Assembly (NCBI GenBank): GCA_963720885.1
Contig: CAVRGW010000006.1
Location: 496,001 to 560,000 of the forward strand
DNA length: 64,000 nucleotides
Source of the DNA: DATLLN01 sp963720885
Lineage (GTDB): Bacteria; Actinomycetota; Thermoleophilia; Gaiellales; JAICJC01
Reading direction: 5' to 3'
Shown: positions 24,893-33,617 of the stretch, piece by piece
Layout: each line of letters begins with the position of its first letter
Numbering within the stretch: position 1 is the stretch's first letter
Program-made: the position numbers and the translations under genes
The notes under the pieces: model-generated
Told to the model about the DNA's origin: nothing
Databases searched by the model: none
What the model saw: only the letters and a program-made list of their open reading frames with translations

Positions 24893-26284
24893 ATGCGGCG
24901 AAGAAACCGCGTGAGGTTGTCGGCGCTGTTGCTGGCGGCCCTCACTGTGTTGGCGGCGGGCTGTGGAAGCGGCTCTTCCAGCTCATCATCGTCCGGCGCC
25001 GTAGGGTCGAGCCAGACGTCAGGACTGGGCAGCGACTACGACGTCTCGAAGGCCGGCAACGTGACCCTGACGATGTGGTGGCTCGGCGATCAGGAAGTCC
25101 CCGGAATCCAGCCGTGGATGAAGAACGTCATCGCCGATTACGAGGCGAAGTACCCCAATGTCACGATCAAGTCGGTGATCCAGTCGACCGGCACCTGGAC
25201 GCAGACCCAGAACATCGCATGCAAGGGCCAGTCCGGCCCCGACCTCTGGTACAACTGGTCGGGCACGTGGTCACTCCAACCGGCGTGGCAGGGGTGCACC
25301 GTTCCCAACGAGACCGTGCTGTCCGCCTCGGACATCCAGCACGTGCCCAACGTTGCGGAGACGAAGTGGCAAGGCAAGACGTGGGACTATCCGCTCTACC
25401 GCTTCGTGTACCCGCTGATGTACAACAAGGCGCTCTTCACCAAGGCGGGGCTCGATCCCGAGGCTCCACCGACGACATGGGACGACTTCATCGCCGCGTG
25501 CAAGAAGCTGCAGGGCGCCGGGATCCAGCCGATCGTGCTCGGCCTCAAAGACGGGTTCGGAGGTGAGATCCTCGGCTCCGCGACCTTCCAGAAGCAGATC
25601 TACAGCGACTACAACGACCTGATCAAGAAGGTCGTCGACGGCAGCTTCACCGACACGACCTGGAAGTCGTGGATCGAGAAGGCCGCCGAGTTGAAGCCGT
25701 ACGTCAACAACGACGTCAACTCGCTCAACTTCGGCGACGGTCTGGCCGAGTTCCAGGCCGGCAAGGCCGCCATGGTGTTCGGCACGCCCGGAGCCCAGCA
25801 GACCATCATCTCGATGACCAAAGCCGGAAAGCAGGTGGGTGTCATGAAGCCACCAGTCTTCGGCACTGGTGGCTACGCCGACTCGCTGGTCAACACCGGC
25901 AACGGATTCCAGGTGACCAGCTGGTCGGCACATCCCGAGGTCGCTGGGAACTTCATGGCTTTCATGCACGAGCAGCAGAACCTGGACTCGCTGTACAAGA
26001 CCGCAGGCATCTTCCCGGCAGATGACCGCTGGACGGAGTCGGGTGTGACCTCGGCTACGGACAAGCAGATGCTCGGCTGGCTCAACGAGATGAACGTGAA
26101 CTACCCAGCCAACTACTACCCGACGGATCTGGACGTCAACGGGAACTTCGTTGTATTCCAGGGACTGCTCGGTGGCGACATGTCCGTCGACGAGGCCGCT
26201 CAGACGTATCAGAGCGTGATCGAGAAGTGGCGGAACCTGCATCCGGACGAAGTCCAGAACTATAGGATCTGGGCCGGAATGTAG
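24893..26284 (+). CDS. Carbohydrate ABC transporter substrate-binding lipoprotein
   Basis: The 463-residue protein begins with a lipoprotein signal (LSALLLAALTVLAAGCGSG) and a serine/glycine linker. An extracellular-solute-binding family 1 domain follows (GNVTLTMWWLGDQEVPGIQPW, MYNKALFTKAGLDPEAPPTTWDDFI, GFQVTSWSAHPEVAGNFMAFMHEQ). It captures a sugar or oligosaccharide outside the membrane and delivers it to the two downstream permeases. GGAGGAAGAG precedes the ATG. It is a clear homologue of the binding protein at 39046 (shared TMWWxGDQE opening). Confidence 0.9.
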   Translation: MRRRNRVRLSALLLAALTVLAAGCGSGSSSSSSSGAVGSSQTSGLGSDYDVSKAGNVTLTMWWLGDQEVPGIQPWMKNVIADYEAKYPNVTIKSVIQSTGTWTQTQNIACKGQSGPDLWYNWSGTWSLQPAWQGCTVPNETVLSASDIQHVPNVAETKWQGKTWDYPLYRFVYPLMYNKALFTKAGLDPEAPPTTWDDFIAACKKLQGAGIQPIVLGLKDGFGGEILGSATFQKQIYSDYNDLIKKVVDGSFTDTTWKSWIEKAAELKPYVNNDVNSLNFGDGLAEFQAGKAAMVFGTPGAQQTIISMTKAGKQVGVMKPPVFGTGGYADSLVNTGNGFQVTSWSAHPEVAGNFMAFMHEQQNLDSLYKTAGIFPADDRWTESGVTSATDKQMLGWLNEMNVNYPANYYPTDLDVNGNFVVFQGLLGGDMSVDEAAQTYQSVIEKWRNLHPDEVQNYRIWAGM

Positions 26285-26296
26285 CCTTCGGCAAGG

Positions 26297-26331
26297 CCGG
26301 GGGTGGGAGCCACAGATGCTCTCACCCCCGG
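26297..26331 (+). other. Intercistronic hairpin between binding protein and permease
   Basis: CCGGGGGTGGGAGC (26297-26310) pairs with GCTCTCACCCCCGG (26318-26331) over 14 bp with one G-U, loop CACAGAT. It lies 12 nt after the binding-protein stop and 10 nt before the permease ATG, with no U-tract. Such hairpins often stabilise the upstream mRNA and raise binding-protein yield over permease. Confidence 0.6.
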
Positions 26332-26341
26332 TGTCCCTCGC

Positions 26342-27226
26342 ATGAGAGTACGTGCATACCAACCGTGGTTGTACGCAGCGCCGATGCTCATCGCGGTTGG
26401 CGTCGTCTACCTGTACCCGATGGTCGAACTCGTGCGTTACAGCACCCAGTACGTCTCGGCCTCGCCGTACATCCCGTCACGCTCAGTAGGTCTCGACAAC
26501 TTCCGCTTCGTCTGGTCGGACAGCACCTTTCGCACGGCGATCGCCAACAACGTCAAGCTCTTTCTCGCCGTACCGATATTGGTGGTGCTCTCGGTGTTGC
26601 TCTCGGCCATCCTGTTCGACAGGGTCAAGGGCTGGCGTCTGTATCGGACGATGATATTCGTCCCGTACGTCCTATCGATCCCTGTCGTGGGGGTGGTCTT
26701 CGGCTACGTGTTCCAGGAGAACGGCATCGTCAACTCAGCGCTCCGCGCAGTGGGCCTGGGTGGACTGGCCCACGACTGGCTTGGCAAACCGCAATGGGCC
26801 TTATGGACGATCATGGCCGTGATTGTCTGGAAGGAGCTCGGCTTCGGGGTCATCCTCTGCCTCGCTCGGTTGATGAGCGTGGATGAACACCTCTTCGAGG
26901 CCGCTCGGGTGGACGGGGCGCGATGGTGGCGGGTGCTCTGGCACGTCACGTTGCCCCAGCTCGTGCCGGCGATCGCGTTCTACGCCGTCGTCGAGCTGAT
27001 CACGATGCTCTCCTGGGTGTTCGCCTACGTCTATGTCATGACCAGCGGCGGCCCCGAGAACAGCACCATCGTCTCCGAGTACTACATCTACCAAGCGGTC
27101 TTCCAGAACAACGTCATCGGTGTCGGCGCTGCAGCAGGGGTCACGCTGCTGGCGGTTGTCAGCGTACTGATCGTCGTCCGCCTGTGGACCGCGAAGCGAT
27201 TCGAGATCAGTGGCTACGAGGCCTGA
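26342..27226 (+). CDS. Carbohydrate ABC transporter permease (MalF type)
   Basis: The 294-residue permease has six predicted membrane helices (WLYAAPMLIAVGVVYLYPMV first). The EAA loop is EAARVDGARWWRVLWHVTLPQL. YVMTSGGPENSTIVSEYYIY is typical of family-1 sugar permeases. An upstream GTG at 26303 would run through the intercistronic hairpin, so the ATG at 26342 is preferred although no Shine-Dalgarno is visible. It forms a heterodimeric pore with the next gene product. Confidence 0.9.
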   Translation: MRVRAYQPWLYAAPMLIAVGVVYLYPMVELVRYSTQYVSASPYIPSRSVGLDNFRFVWSDSTFRTAIANNVKLFLAVPILVVLSVLLSAILFDRVKGWRLYRTMIFVPYVLSIPVVGVVFGYVFQENGIVNSALRAVGLGGLAHDWLGKPQWALWTIMAVIVWKELGFGVILCLARLMSVDEHLFEAARVDGARWWRVLWHVTLPQLVPAIAFYAVVELITMLSWVFAYVYVMTSGGPENSTIVSEYYIYQAVFQNNVIGVGAAAGVTLLAVVSVLIVVRLWTAKRFEISGYEA

Positions 27227-28091
27227 CGCGGTTTCCAGCCACGGGCGGCATGTGCGGCGCCGGTCCCGAGCGGCCCCGCTGGGAGCACCGGCGAAACAGA
27301 TCGTGCTCCTCGCCTTTGCCGCGCTCGCCGCGTTCCCGATCTACTTCATGATCGTTAACGCGTTCAAGGCTAACAGCGAGTACATCGTCAATGCATTCGG
27401 CCCACCTCACGACTGGACGTTCGCGACCATGCGGGAGGCACTGGCCAATGGCTCCCTGTACCGCTGGTTGGCGAACTCGGCACTGATTACTGCGGCATCG
27501 GTTGGCATCTCGACGGTGCTGGCGGCACTGGCCGCCTATCCGATCGCACTGATGCGCTGGCGGGTCGGCCGCTACCTGCTTGCCTGCCTGATCGCGCTGA
27601 TGGTGGTACCTCCGATCGTGCTCGTGATACCGCTTTTCCAGGAGGCCGTCAGCCTGCATGTCCTCAACACCTACTCGACCGTGATCGTCATCTACACAGG
27701 GCTCCTGCTGCCGTTCTCAACCTTCCTGCTGGTTACGTTCTTCCGCACGCTTCCCTCGACGCTCCTGGAGGCCGCCCGAATCGACGGTGCCGGTACGGTT
27801 CGGACATTCCTCTGGGTCGTCGTGCCGCTCTCACGGCCGGCGCTCATGACGGTCGTCATCGTGCAGGCGCTCTGGGTGTGGAACGAGGTGCTGATCGCTC
27901 TCGTCTTCCTGCAGCAGGAGAACCTTCGGACGCTCATGGTCGGACTGACCGTCTACCAATCTCGCTACCAGCTCAACGTGCCGCTGGTGATGGCCGGCAT
28001 GCTGTGGGCGACCGTCCCAATGGTGGTGCTCTACCTCGCAGGCCAGCGCTTCTTCGTCCGCGGCCTGACCGCCGGGGGGGTCAAAGGGTGA
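27210..28091 (+). CDS. Carbohydrate ABC transporter permease (MalG type)
   Basis: The 293-residue permease has six helices, beginning KQIVLLAFAALAAFPIYFMIVNAFK. The EAA loop is EAARIDGAGTVRTFLWVVVPLSRPA and the end is GQRFFVRGLTAGGVKG, a standard C-terminus for this family. The GTG start overlaps the upstream permease by 17 bp. No ATP-binding protein follows, so the importer must borrow one; the MsmK/UgpC-type protein at 55602 is the only candidate in the window. Confidence 0.9.
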   Translation: MATRPDAVSSHGRHVRRRSRAAPLGAPAKQIVLLAFAALAAFPIYFMIVNAFKANSEYIVNAFGPPHDWTFATMREALANGSLYRWLANSALITAASVGISTVLAALAAYPIALMRWRVGRYLLACLIALMVVPPIVLVIPLFQEAVSLHVLNTYSTVIVIYTGLLLPFSTFLLVTFFRTLPSTLLEAARIDGAGTVRTFLWVVVPLSRPALMTVVIVQALWVWNEVLIALVFLQQENLRTLMVGLTVYQSRYQLNVPLVMAGMLWATVPMVVLYLAGQRFFVRGLTAGGVKG

Positions 28092-28275
28092 GGGGGCATC
28101 TGGCTGGGCACTATCGGAGGGCCGCGATGACTCCTACGCATGAGCCTCGAATGGCTTGTCCTGTCGTGCGTGGCCCTCGGCAGGGGATGAAACGACGCTG
28201 CCCGCCCTCGTTCCCTGTCTCTGACCGCAGGCGGGAGAGCACGACGCCGAGGTTGAGACGTTCGACGAGTCGTCA

Positions 28276-28881
28276 TCATCCGCACGGCCGCACGGGCTGG
28301 CGGATGATCGTCTTCAACCGCTCGGCTGCCGCGCGGCGTGGGTCGCCGAGGTAGATCTCGTGGTGCCGACCGTGTCGCTCGAGGCCGTGCTCGGCGATGA
28401 ACTCGTGCAGGCGCCGGATCGTCGGAGCCTCGGCGTCGTACGGGCCGACGTGCAGGATCTGCGCCGCCCGCCCCTCCGCGAAACGCTCGAGCCGGAGCTC
28501 GAGGACTGTCGGCAGCCGCTTCTTCTTGGCCACCTCGGCGGCCGTCTCCTGCATCAGCTGTTCCGTCACCTCGTCCGGTTGCCCGATCATCAGCGTCCAC
28601 TGGTAAGCCGACTTGTCCCCGATCGCGAAGCTTTTCATGTCCTCGGCCGACCACAACCCTTCGAGCGGGGCGACCCGGAAGTCTGGGTGTCCAGCACGTT
28701 TCAGGGCGAACTTGAGCGCGTACGCAACCGGGTACAGCGCCTGAACCGCATCCTGAAACCGTGCCGAGGTGTTGGGATCGCCGAGCCCGTCGATCATCAG
28801 GAAGCCGAGCTCGGGAACGTCGATCAGCGCCGGCGTCTGGCGGGCGCGGTACAGCGCCTTCAGCTCCTGTTCGCGATCCAT
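28276..28881 (-). CDS. GyrI-like small-molecule-binding domain protein
   Basis: The 201-residue protein carries the GyrI-like pattern: FLMIDGLGDPNTSARFQDAVQALYPVAYALKFA, APLEGLWS, and the AAQILHVGPYDAEAPTIRRLHEFIAEHGLE segment typical of SOUL/GyrI folds. These proteins bind hydrophobic ligands or toxins and some are hydrolases. There is no DNA-binding domain. It stands alone, 184 bp from the convergent permease; that gap holds only a possible 7-bp GAGGGCC/GGCCCTC hairpin. Immediately upstream lies the duplicated tail of the Vps62-like gene, whose sequence may provide its promoter. Confidence 0.82.
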   Translation of the reverse strand: MDREQELKALYRARQTPALIDVPELGFLMIDGLGDPNTSARFQDAVQALYPVAYALKFALKRAGHPDFRVAPLEGLWSAEDMKSFAIGDKSAYQWTLMIGQPDEVTEQLMQETAAEVAKKKRLPTVLELRLERFAEGRAAQILHVGPYDAEAPTIRRLHEFIAEHGLERHGRHHEIYLGDPRRAAAERLKTIIRQPVRPCG

Positions 28882-28885
28882 CGCC

Positions 28886-28985
28886 TCAGCCGTACCCGAG
28901 CTCGACCTCGGGCGGCAGCACCGCCGGCTGAGTCCTCTCCTCGAGCTCCTCGCGCACCCGCATGTCGAAGTAAACGTACCCCGTG
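28886..28985 (-). pseudogene. Duplicated 3' end of the Vps62-like gene (100 bp)
   Basis: This segment is about 97% identical (3 mismatches in 100) to 31237-31336, the last 33 codons of the Vps62-like membrane-protein gene, stop codon included. It encodes the same tail (YVYFDMRVREELE...LGYG) but has no upstream part. The copies are direct repeats 2351 bp apart, enclosing the SnoaL-like and LuxR genes. Identity stops abruptly at 28985 inside the arm of a hairpin. Confidence 0.85.
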
Positions 28986-29028
28986 AGCGGAGCACGGGTG
29001 CGCGACTCCTGCTCCGCTCACGGGTACG
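28975..29028 (-). terminator. Strong hairpin downstream of the SnoaL-like gene
   Basis: GTACCCCGTGAGCGGAGCA (28976-28994) pairs with TGCTCCGCTCACGGGTAC (29010-29027) with a single bulged C, plus an outer C-G pair; the loop is 15 nt. It starts 3 nt after the stop of the minus-strand gene, as expected for a terminator, but lacks a U-tract. Its left arm overlaps the end of the duplicated segment. Confidence 0.6.
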
Positions 29029-29030
29029 CG

Positions 29031-29444
29031 TTACGTCGCCATCGCAGGCAGCGCACCTACCTGGTCGAGCAGGCCGACGGTGTCAGTCAGCTCCCACTCC
29101 TCGGCGATCCTCCCCTGCCGGCAGCGGCTGATCGTGAGACCCGTGAACACCACCGCACGTCCACTCGCCGGCACGCCCATGAGATCTCCCTGATGCGTTC
29201 CACGGATCGTGAACCGGCTGGCGACGTACTCACCGGCCGCAAACTGCTGATCGACGGTCAGCTCCAGGTCGGGAAGCGCGCGGCGATAGCCGTCCACCAT
29301 CGCGGCCAAGCCCTCGGCGCCGCGCACGTCGTCTGGGGTGTGCAGAACGAAGTCCGGCGTGACAATCGCCTCGAGCGCTCCGTAGTTGCCACGCGAAGCC
29401 TGCTCGAAGCACGCCCGCACCGCTGTCATGTTCTGCTCGCTCAT
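29031..29444 (-). CDS. SnoaL-like / NTF2-fold protein
   Basis: The 137-residue protein is a SnoaL-like ester-cyclase/NTF2-fold protein: NMTAVRACFEQASRGNYGALEAIVTPDFVLHTP, then GLAAMVDGYRRALPDLELTVDQQFAAGEYVASRFTIRGTHQGDLMGVPASGRAVVFTGLTISR. Proteins of this type are enzymes of polyketide-like cyclisation or ligand-binding proteins, and the reaction cannot be assigned. AGGAGG lies 6 nt before the ATG at 29444, which decides the start over ATG 29450 and longer frames. It lies downstream of the LuxR gene on the same strand. Confidence 0.82.
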   Translation of the reverse strand: MSEQNMTAVRACFEQASRGNYGALEAIVTPDFVLHTPDDVRGAEGLAAMVDGYRRALPDLELTVDQQFAAGEYVASRFTIRGTHQGDLMGVPASGRAVVFTGLTISRCRQGRIAEEWELTDTVGLLDQVGALPAMAT

Positions 29445-29542
29445 CGCCATCCTCCTCTGATGGGATTTCGGCCGCGTGATTGCAACCTGAGCCAGCATGA
29501 CCACGGCGCAGCGGCGGTTCATCGGTAGGCCTACCTATCCGG

Positions 29543-31183
29543 CTACGGATCTTCGACCCGCTCGCGCACGGCGTAGGCTGCAGCCTCACTACGGCTGCGC
29601 AGGCCAAGCTTCGCCAGGATGCTGGCGACGTGATGCTCCGCCGTCCGCGTGCTGATGGTGAGCCGTTCGGCGATCTGCGCGTTGGAGAGCCCATCACCGA
29701 GGAGCACCAGCACCTCCACCTCGCGCTTGGTCAGCGGCCCTGCGGTGCGCGGTCGGGCGCTGCCGCGGCCGAGGCGTCGCAGCAGCGCTCCCGCGGTGTC
29801 GGCATCCCGCCGTGCCCCCAGGCGAGCGCACTCGTCGAACGCCAGCCGCGCCTCGTTTGCCGCCGCCGCCGGCGTGTCGCTCGCCATGGCGCCCGCGAGG
29901 CTCAGTCTGGCCCGCGCCGCCTCGAGCGGCAACTCCAGGACGGTGAACCGTTCGACCGCGGACTGCAGGTGCGCCCGAGCGCCGGGATCGGCGCGCGCAA
30001 GCTCGATCCGGCCGGCGGCGAACGTCGACCAGGCGCACACCACCGGGTCTCCGCGCTCGGACAACCGCCCGAGCTCGGTCCACGCGCCGTCAGCAGCGAC
30101 CAAGTCGTCTCGGGCCAGGTCGATGTCGACCAGCAGGCCCAGCATCGGTGCACGTGCGGGGTCATCCGGTGTCACGCTCTCCAGACACAACGTCGCCAGC
30201 TCGTGCGCAAGGCTCAACTCGCGTCGCCCCAGCGCCGCAGCCGCCAGACAGCGCCGAGCAGCCGGGTGCCATTCGGAACCTTCGAGCAGCCGTTCCGCTT
30301 CCTCGAACCGACCCTGCCGCAGCCGCAGGTCGGCCAGGCGCACGATGGGGAACGTCCGCAGAATCCGATAGCTCCGTTCGGAGAGCCGGATCGCCTCCAG
30401 GAGTTCGTCCTCCGCCTCCTGCCAGCGGCCGACCGCAACCAGGATGCCACCGTAGTGCAGGCGACACGTCGTCGATACCAGCAGCGAGTCGCTCCAGGCG
30501 ACGAATCGGTCAACCACCGCCATCCATTCCTCGGCGCGGCGGACGTCCGTTGTTCGCTCGCATGCGCTCAGCAGCCGGCAGTAGATATCGCCGGTCGCAG
30601 CGACACCAGTCACCCGCCCCGACGTTACCGCCGTCATCGCTTGGTCGATCAGCGTCATGCCTTCGCCGACACGGCCCGACTGCACGTAGGCGTCACCCAG
30701 GAGGGCCATCGCGTCGAACTCGAGGTCGGCGTCGCCGAACCGCCGGGCGGTCTCCAGCGCGGTATGGGCGAGCCGTTCCCGCTCGGCCGGATCGTCGCTG
30801 AGCGGCGCACGGTCGAACGCGAGCCACCCGTGCTGGATGCACTCGTCCAGCGCATCCAGTGCACTCTCGGCCTGGGCGAACCACCCGTTCGCCGCAGCCA
30901 GATTCCCGTAGACGCCACCGTGCAAGAATGCGAGGCTGCGAGCCACCTCCGCCGCTCGCTCGCCGTCGCCGGCTCGCCGATAGACGTTGAACGCTTCGGC
31001 CTTCAGCTCGATCGCGCGGTCGTACTCGCCGAGCCATTGCAGCGCTTCCCCGAGACCGGCAAGCGCGTCTGTGCCGCGGCCCTCCTCGAGGCAGCGCTCG
31101 AACTGCACTCGGGCAACCGTCCACTCGGCGGCGGCCAGCGCCTGGCGGCCCTGCCCGAGCGGGTCATCGGCGACCTCGCCCAT
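29543..31183 (-). CDS. TPR-containing LuxR-family transcriptional regulator
   Basis: The 546-residue protein is almost entirely helical TPR-like repeats (from AEWTVARVQFERCLEEGRGTDALAGLGEALQWLGEYDRAIE onward), with no ATPase domain. It ends in a LuxR/GerE HTH at about 475-540: LTKREVEVLVLLGDGLSNAQIAERL, STRTAEHHVASILAKLGLRSR. It resembles a STAND regulator that has lost its nucleotide-binding module. It may regulate the SnoaL-like gene, 99 bp downstream. The lower-GC spots and location between the two 100-bp repeats are notable. Confidence 0.85.
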   Translation of the reverse strand: MGEVADDPLGQGRQALAAAEWTVARVQFERCLEEGRGTDALAGLGEALQWLGEYDRAIELKAEAFNVYRRAGDGERAAEVARSLAFLHGGVYGNLAAANGWFAQAESALDALDECIQHGWLAFDRAPLSDDPAERERLAHTALETARRFGDADLEFDAMALLGDAYVQSGRVGEGMTLIDQAMTAVTSGRVTGVAATGDIYCRLLSACERTTDVRRAEEWMAVVDRFVAWSDSLLVSTTCRLHYGGILVAVGRWQEAEDELLEAIRLSERSYRILRTFPIVRLADLRLRQGRFEEAERLLEGSEWHPAARRCLAAAALGRRELSLAHELATLCLESVTPDDPARAPMLGLLVDIDLARDDLVAADGAWTELGRLSERGDPVVCAWSTFAAGRIELARADPGARAHLQSAVERFTVLELPLEAARARLSLAGAMASDTPAAAANEARLAFDECARLGARRDADTAGALLRRLGRGSARPRTAGPLTKREVEVLVLLGDGLSNAQIAERLTISTRTAEHHVASILAKLGLRSRSEAAAYAVRERVEDP

Positions 31184-31206
31184 CGGCCGATGATTTCAGA
31201 CCGCGG

Positions 31207-31234
31207 TCGATGCCGCCACCTACGCGGCAGTCGA
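31207..31234 (-). terminator. Hairpin after the Vps62-like gene
   Basis: TCGA-TGCCGC and GCGGCA-G-TCGA (31207-31216, 31224-31234) form a 10-bp stem with one bulge and a 7-nt loop, starting just past the stop at 31237 in the direction of transcription. No U-tract. Confidence 0.4.
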
Positions 31235-31236
31235 GA

Positions 31237-33162
31237 TCAGCCGTACCCGAGCTCGACCTCGGGTGGCAGCACCGCCGGCTGAGTCCTGTCCTCGAGCTCC
31301 TCGCGCACCCGCATGTCGAAGTACACGTACCCCGTGGCCAGCGCGACGTAGGGCATGGTCAGCACGTAGACGACGCCGGCGATGATGTTCAGGACACCCA
31401 GCGGCAGGCTGGTCGCCAGAATCAGCGCCGTTCCGAGCAGCGGTCCGAGCACGACGGCGATCAGTCCCAGCGCGATGGTCAGTGTCGCGACCTTGACCCA
31501 GTGGCCACGGACGAGCCGGGCGCTCCGCTGGAAGCCGCCCAACGGCCGTCGGTTCTCGAGCAGGACGGCCGGCACCACCAGCGACCAGCGCACCGCGAAC
31601 CAGATGGCAAACGGGATCAGGATCACCGAACTCGTGAGCAGTGACGTGACAACGACGAAGATTACGATCGACCACAGCACTCGCCCATGCGCCGCCGCCA
31701 GCCTGAACGCGGCGGCGAGCCCCAGCCGCCTGCCCGCGTCCATCTCGATCATCGCCCGCACGACGACCGCCTGGACGAGGCCCAGCCCGAGCCAGGTCAG
31801 CATCGACCCGATCGTGATCGCGATCAGCACGAAGCACCCCGCGGCCGCGCCCTGATCGGCCACGCCGAAGATGCTCGACGCCGTCAGCAGCAGGGCCTGG
31901 ATGCCCGTGATGACGAGCGCAATGGGTAACAGCAGCAGCCCGATGCCGAGATACAACCGGGGGTGGGCCACGTACATGCGCGCGGCGGCCGTCAGCACCT
32001 GGCCCCACGAGCGCCGGTGTGCGAGGCGGAGCGGCGCCGCCGGCCGCCACGTCGCCCTGCGGAGCGCCCAGACGATCGTCGCCAGCACGGCGAGCACCGC
32101 GACCACGGTCGGCAGCGGGTTGTCGACCGCCCGCCAGAGCAGGCGCGACCCGACCGCCATCGCCCCGCAGAAGAAGTCCGTCGTGCGGGTGCCCAGCACG
32201 CCGCCGACGGGGACTGCGTAGGCTCGGTCGCGCCAGGCCTGCGACCAGGTGATGGGCGCGGTCCACTGCGTCTTCAGGTTGGGGCCGGTGGGGCCGTTGA
32301 AGAAAGCCGGCTGCTGCTCGCCCCACCGTCCCTGAAACCCGATCCAGGGGAATTGGGAGCCGGCCGCCGCCGAGTCGCTGGGGATCGTCCGCACCGCCGG
32401 AGACATGACCAGCCCCGCGTTGCGGGTGTCGTCGCAGCCCACACCCTGCTCGCCGGAAGCCCCCAGGTACAGCTCCGAGTCGAAGAAGTTCGCATGCGAG
32501 CCGTCGGCCGGGTAGACAACGGGATGCGTCCCGTCGACCTTCTGCAACTTGGGATCGTCCCAGGCCGCCTTCTCGCCACCCTCGTGCTGGCTGTACCCGA
32601 CCAGCACGGGGTTCTCGTTCAGCGCCTGGCTGGGGTCGTCGGCCTGGAAGTTGAGCTGGATCATCTCCCAGTCGCCCTCGTGCAGGTTGTTCCAGTCGTT
32701 GTAGACGTAGAACATCCAGTACTGCAGGGCGAGCTGGCCGGGGTAGTCAGGATCGGTGGTCACGTGGGCGTAGACGGCAGGCGGCCGGGCGGCCGTCAAC
32801 CGGCGAGACCACTCGAGGTAGGTGCAGCCCGGATCCAGCGCGTTGCCCGGGAAGTCGAGGTGATAGTCGAAGAGGTCACCGGCCAGATCGCCCGCGGCGG
32901 GGCCGACCTTCACCAGGTCGTTGCCGCCCCAGGGGCCGCGCAACGCGACCGTTGGCTGGTCGAACAGGCCGTCGACATCGATCGGAACGTAGGGCTCGCC
33001 CTCCCCGCATTGAGGTGGCTCGTCCACCAGCCGGATCTCCGGTGCGAAGCGCGCGGCCAGCTGCGCCTCAGCGTCGGTCGAGGCCCAGGCAGACGGCGCC
33101 CCGATCAGCAGGACGGTCGCCATCAGGACGAGGGCAGCGGCAAGGGCGCGAGCTTGTCGCAC
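31237..33162 (-). CDS. Vps62-related secreted domain fused to a multi-pass membrane domain
   Basis: The 641-residue protein has a signal peptide (ALAAALVLMATVLLIGAPSAWA). An extracytoplasmic Vps62-like domain of about 320 residues follows: FAPEIRLVDEPPQCGEGEPYVPIDVDG, LQYWMFYVYNDWNNLHEGDWEMIQLNF, GYSQHEGGEKAAW, HPVVYPADGSHANFF. The C-terminal half has about seven hydrophobic helices resembling membrane domains of glycerophosphodiester-phosphodiesterase-like proteins. Function is unknown. Its last 100 bp are duplicated at 28886-28985. The GTG start has CAGAAT 6 nt upstream. Confidence 0.75.
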   Translation of the reverse strand: MRQARALAAALVLMATVLLIGAPSAWASTDAEAQLAARFAPEIRLVDEPPQCGEGEPYVPIDVDGLFDQPTVALRGPWGGNDLVKVGPAAGDLAGDLFDYHLDFPGNALDPGCTYLEWSRRLTAARPPAVYAHVTTDPDYPGQLALQYWMFYVYNDWNNLHEGDWEMIQLNFQADDPSQALNENPVLVGYSQHEGGEKAAWDDPKLQKVDGTHPVVYPADGSHANFFDSELYLGASGEQGVGCDDTRNAGLVMSPAVRTIPSDSAAAGSQFPWIGFQGRWGEQQPAFFNGPTGPNLKTQWTAPITWSQAWRDRAYAVPVGGVLGTRTTDFFCGAMAVGSRLLWRAVDNPLPTVVAVLAVLATIVWALRRATWRPAAPLRLAHRRSWGQVLTAAARMYVAHPRLYLGIGLLLLPIALVITGIQALLLTASSIFGVADQGAAAGCFVLIAITIGSMLTWLGLGLVQAVVVRAMIEMDAGRRLGLAAAFRLAAAHGRVLWSIVIFVVVTSLLTSSVILIPFAIWFAVRWSLVVPAVLLENRRPLGGFQRSARLVRGHWVKVATLTIALGLIAVVLGPLLGTALILATSLPLGVLNIIAGVVYVLTMPYVALATGYVYFDMRVREELEDRTQPAVLPPEVELGYG

Positions 33163-33188
33163 CCAGCGATTCTGGCAGGTCGCACGGC

Positions 33189-33194
33189 TACCCT
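33189..33194 (+). promoter_or_regulatory. -10-like hexamer for the GFA gene
   Basis: TACCCT lies exactly 6 nt before the GTG at 33201, with no Shine-Dalgarno sequence. Confidence 0.35.
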
Positions 33195-33200
33195 GCGCAC

Positions 33201-33572
33201 GTGTCCGACGGCGAACCCCACATGGGCGGCTGCCTCTGCGGTGCCGTTCGCTATCGCATCACCGGCCCCCTGCGCGACGTGTTCGTCTGTCACTGCACCG
33301 TCTGCGCCCGCACACACGGCGGTCCCGCCGCCTACAGCGCCTGCGCACGCGGCGACCTGGAGCTGGTCGAGTCGCGGGGGCTCCGCCGGCACTCCCACGA
33401 CCACGCCGAGCGGGCATTCTGCGGCGAGTGCGGCGGTCGGCTGTTCTGGTCGCGTCCCGACCGGCCGACGGTCTCGATCGCCGCGGGAACGCTCGATCCG
33501 CCGACCGGGCTGCACACGGCGCGGCACATCTACGTGGAGGACGCCGGCGACTGGGAGGATCACCCGGCGTAG
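33201..33572 (+). CDS. GFA family (glutathione-dependent formaldehyde-activating-like) zinc protein
   Basis: The 123-residue protein matches the GFA/CENP-V fold: GGCLCGAVRYRITG, then CHCTVCARTHGG, then the second zinc set FCGECGGRLFW, and a WEDHPA ending. It keeps the expected cysteines. Despite the family name most members have no demonstrated formaldehyde activity. The GTG at 33201 is chosen for the -10-like hexamer; ATG 33222 is an alternative. It is divergent from the Vps62-like gene. Confidence 0.87.
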   Translation: MSDGEPHMGGCLCGAVRYRITGPLRDVFVCHCTVCARTHGGPAAYSACARGDLELVESRGLRRHSHDHAERAFCGECGGRLFWSRPDRPTVSIAAGTLDPPTGLHTARHIYVEDAGDWEDHPA

Positions 33573-33617
33573 CGTCGGCAGGATTTCGCGTTCATAACCT
33601 GAAATCCGTCGTCACCG

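Noticed and set aside
28975..29028. Inverted repeat as transposon end
   Set aside because: No transposase, no target-site duplication seen, and position just after a stop fits a terminator better.
29630..31282. Plus-strand frames antisense to the TPR-LuxR gene
   Set aside because: No motif, Arg/Pro/Gln-rich shadow composition; the minus strand has a clear LuxR HTH.
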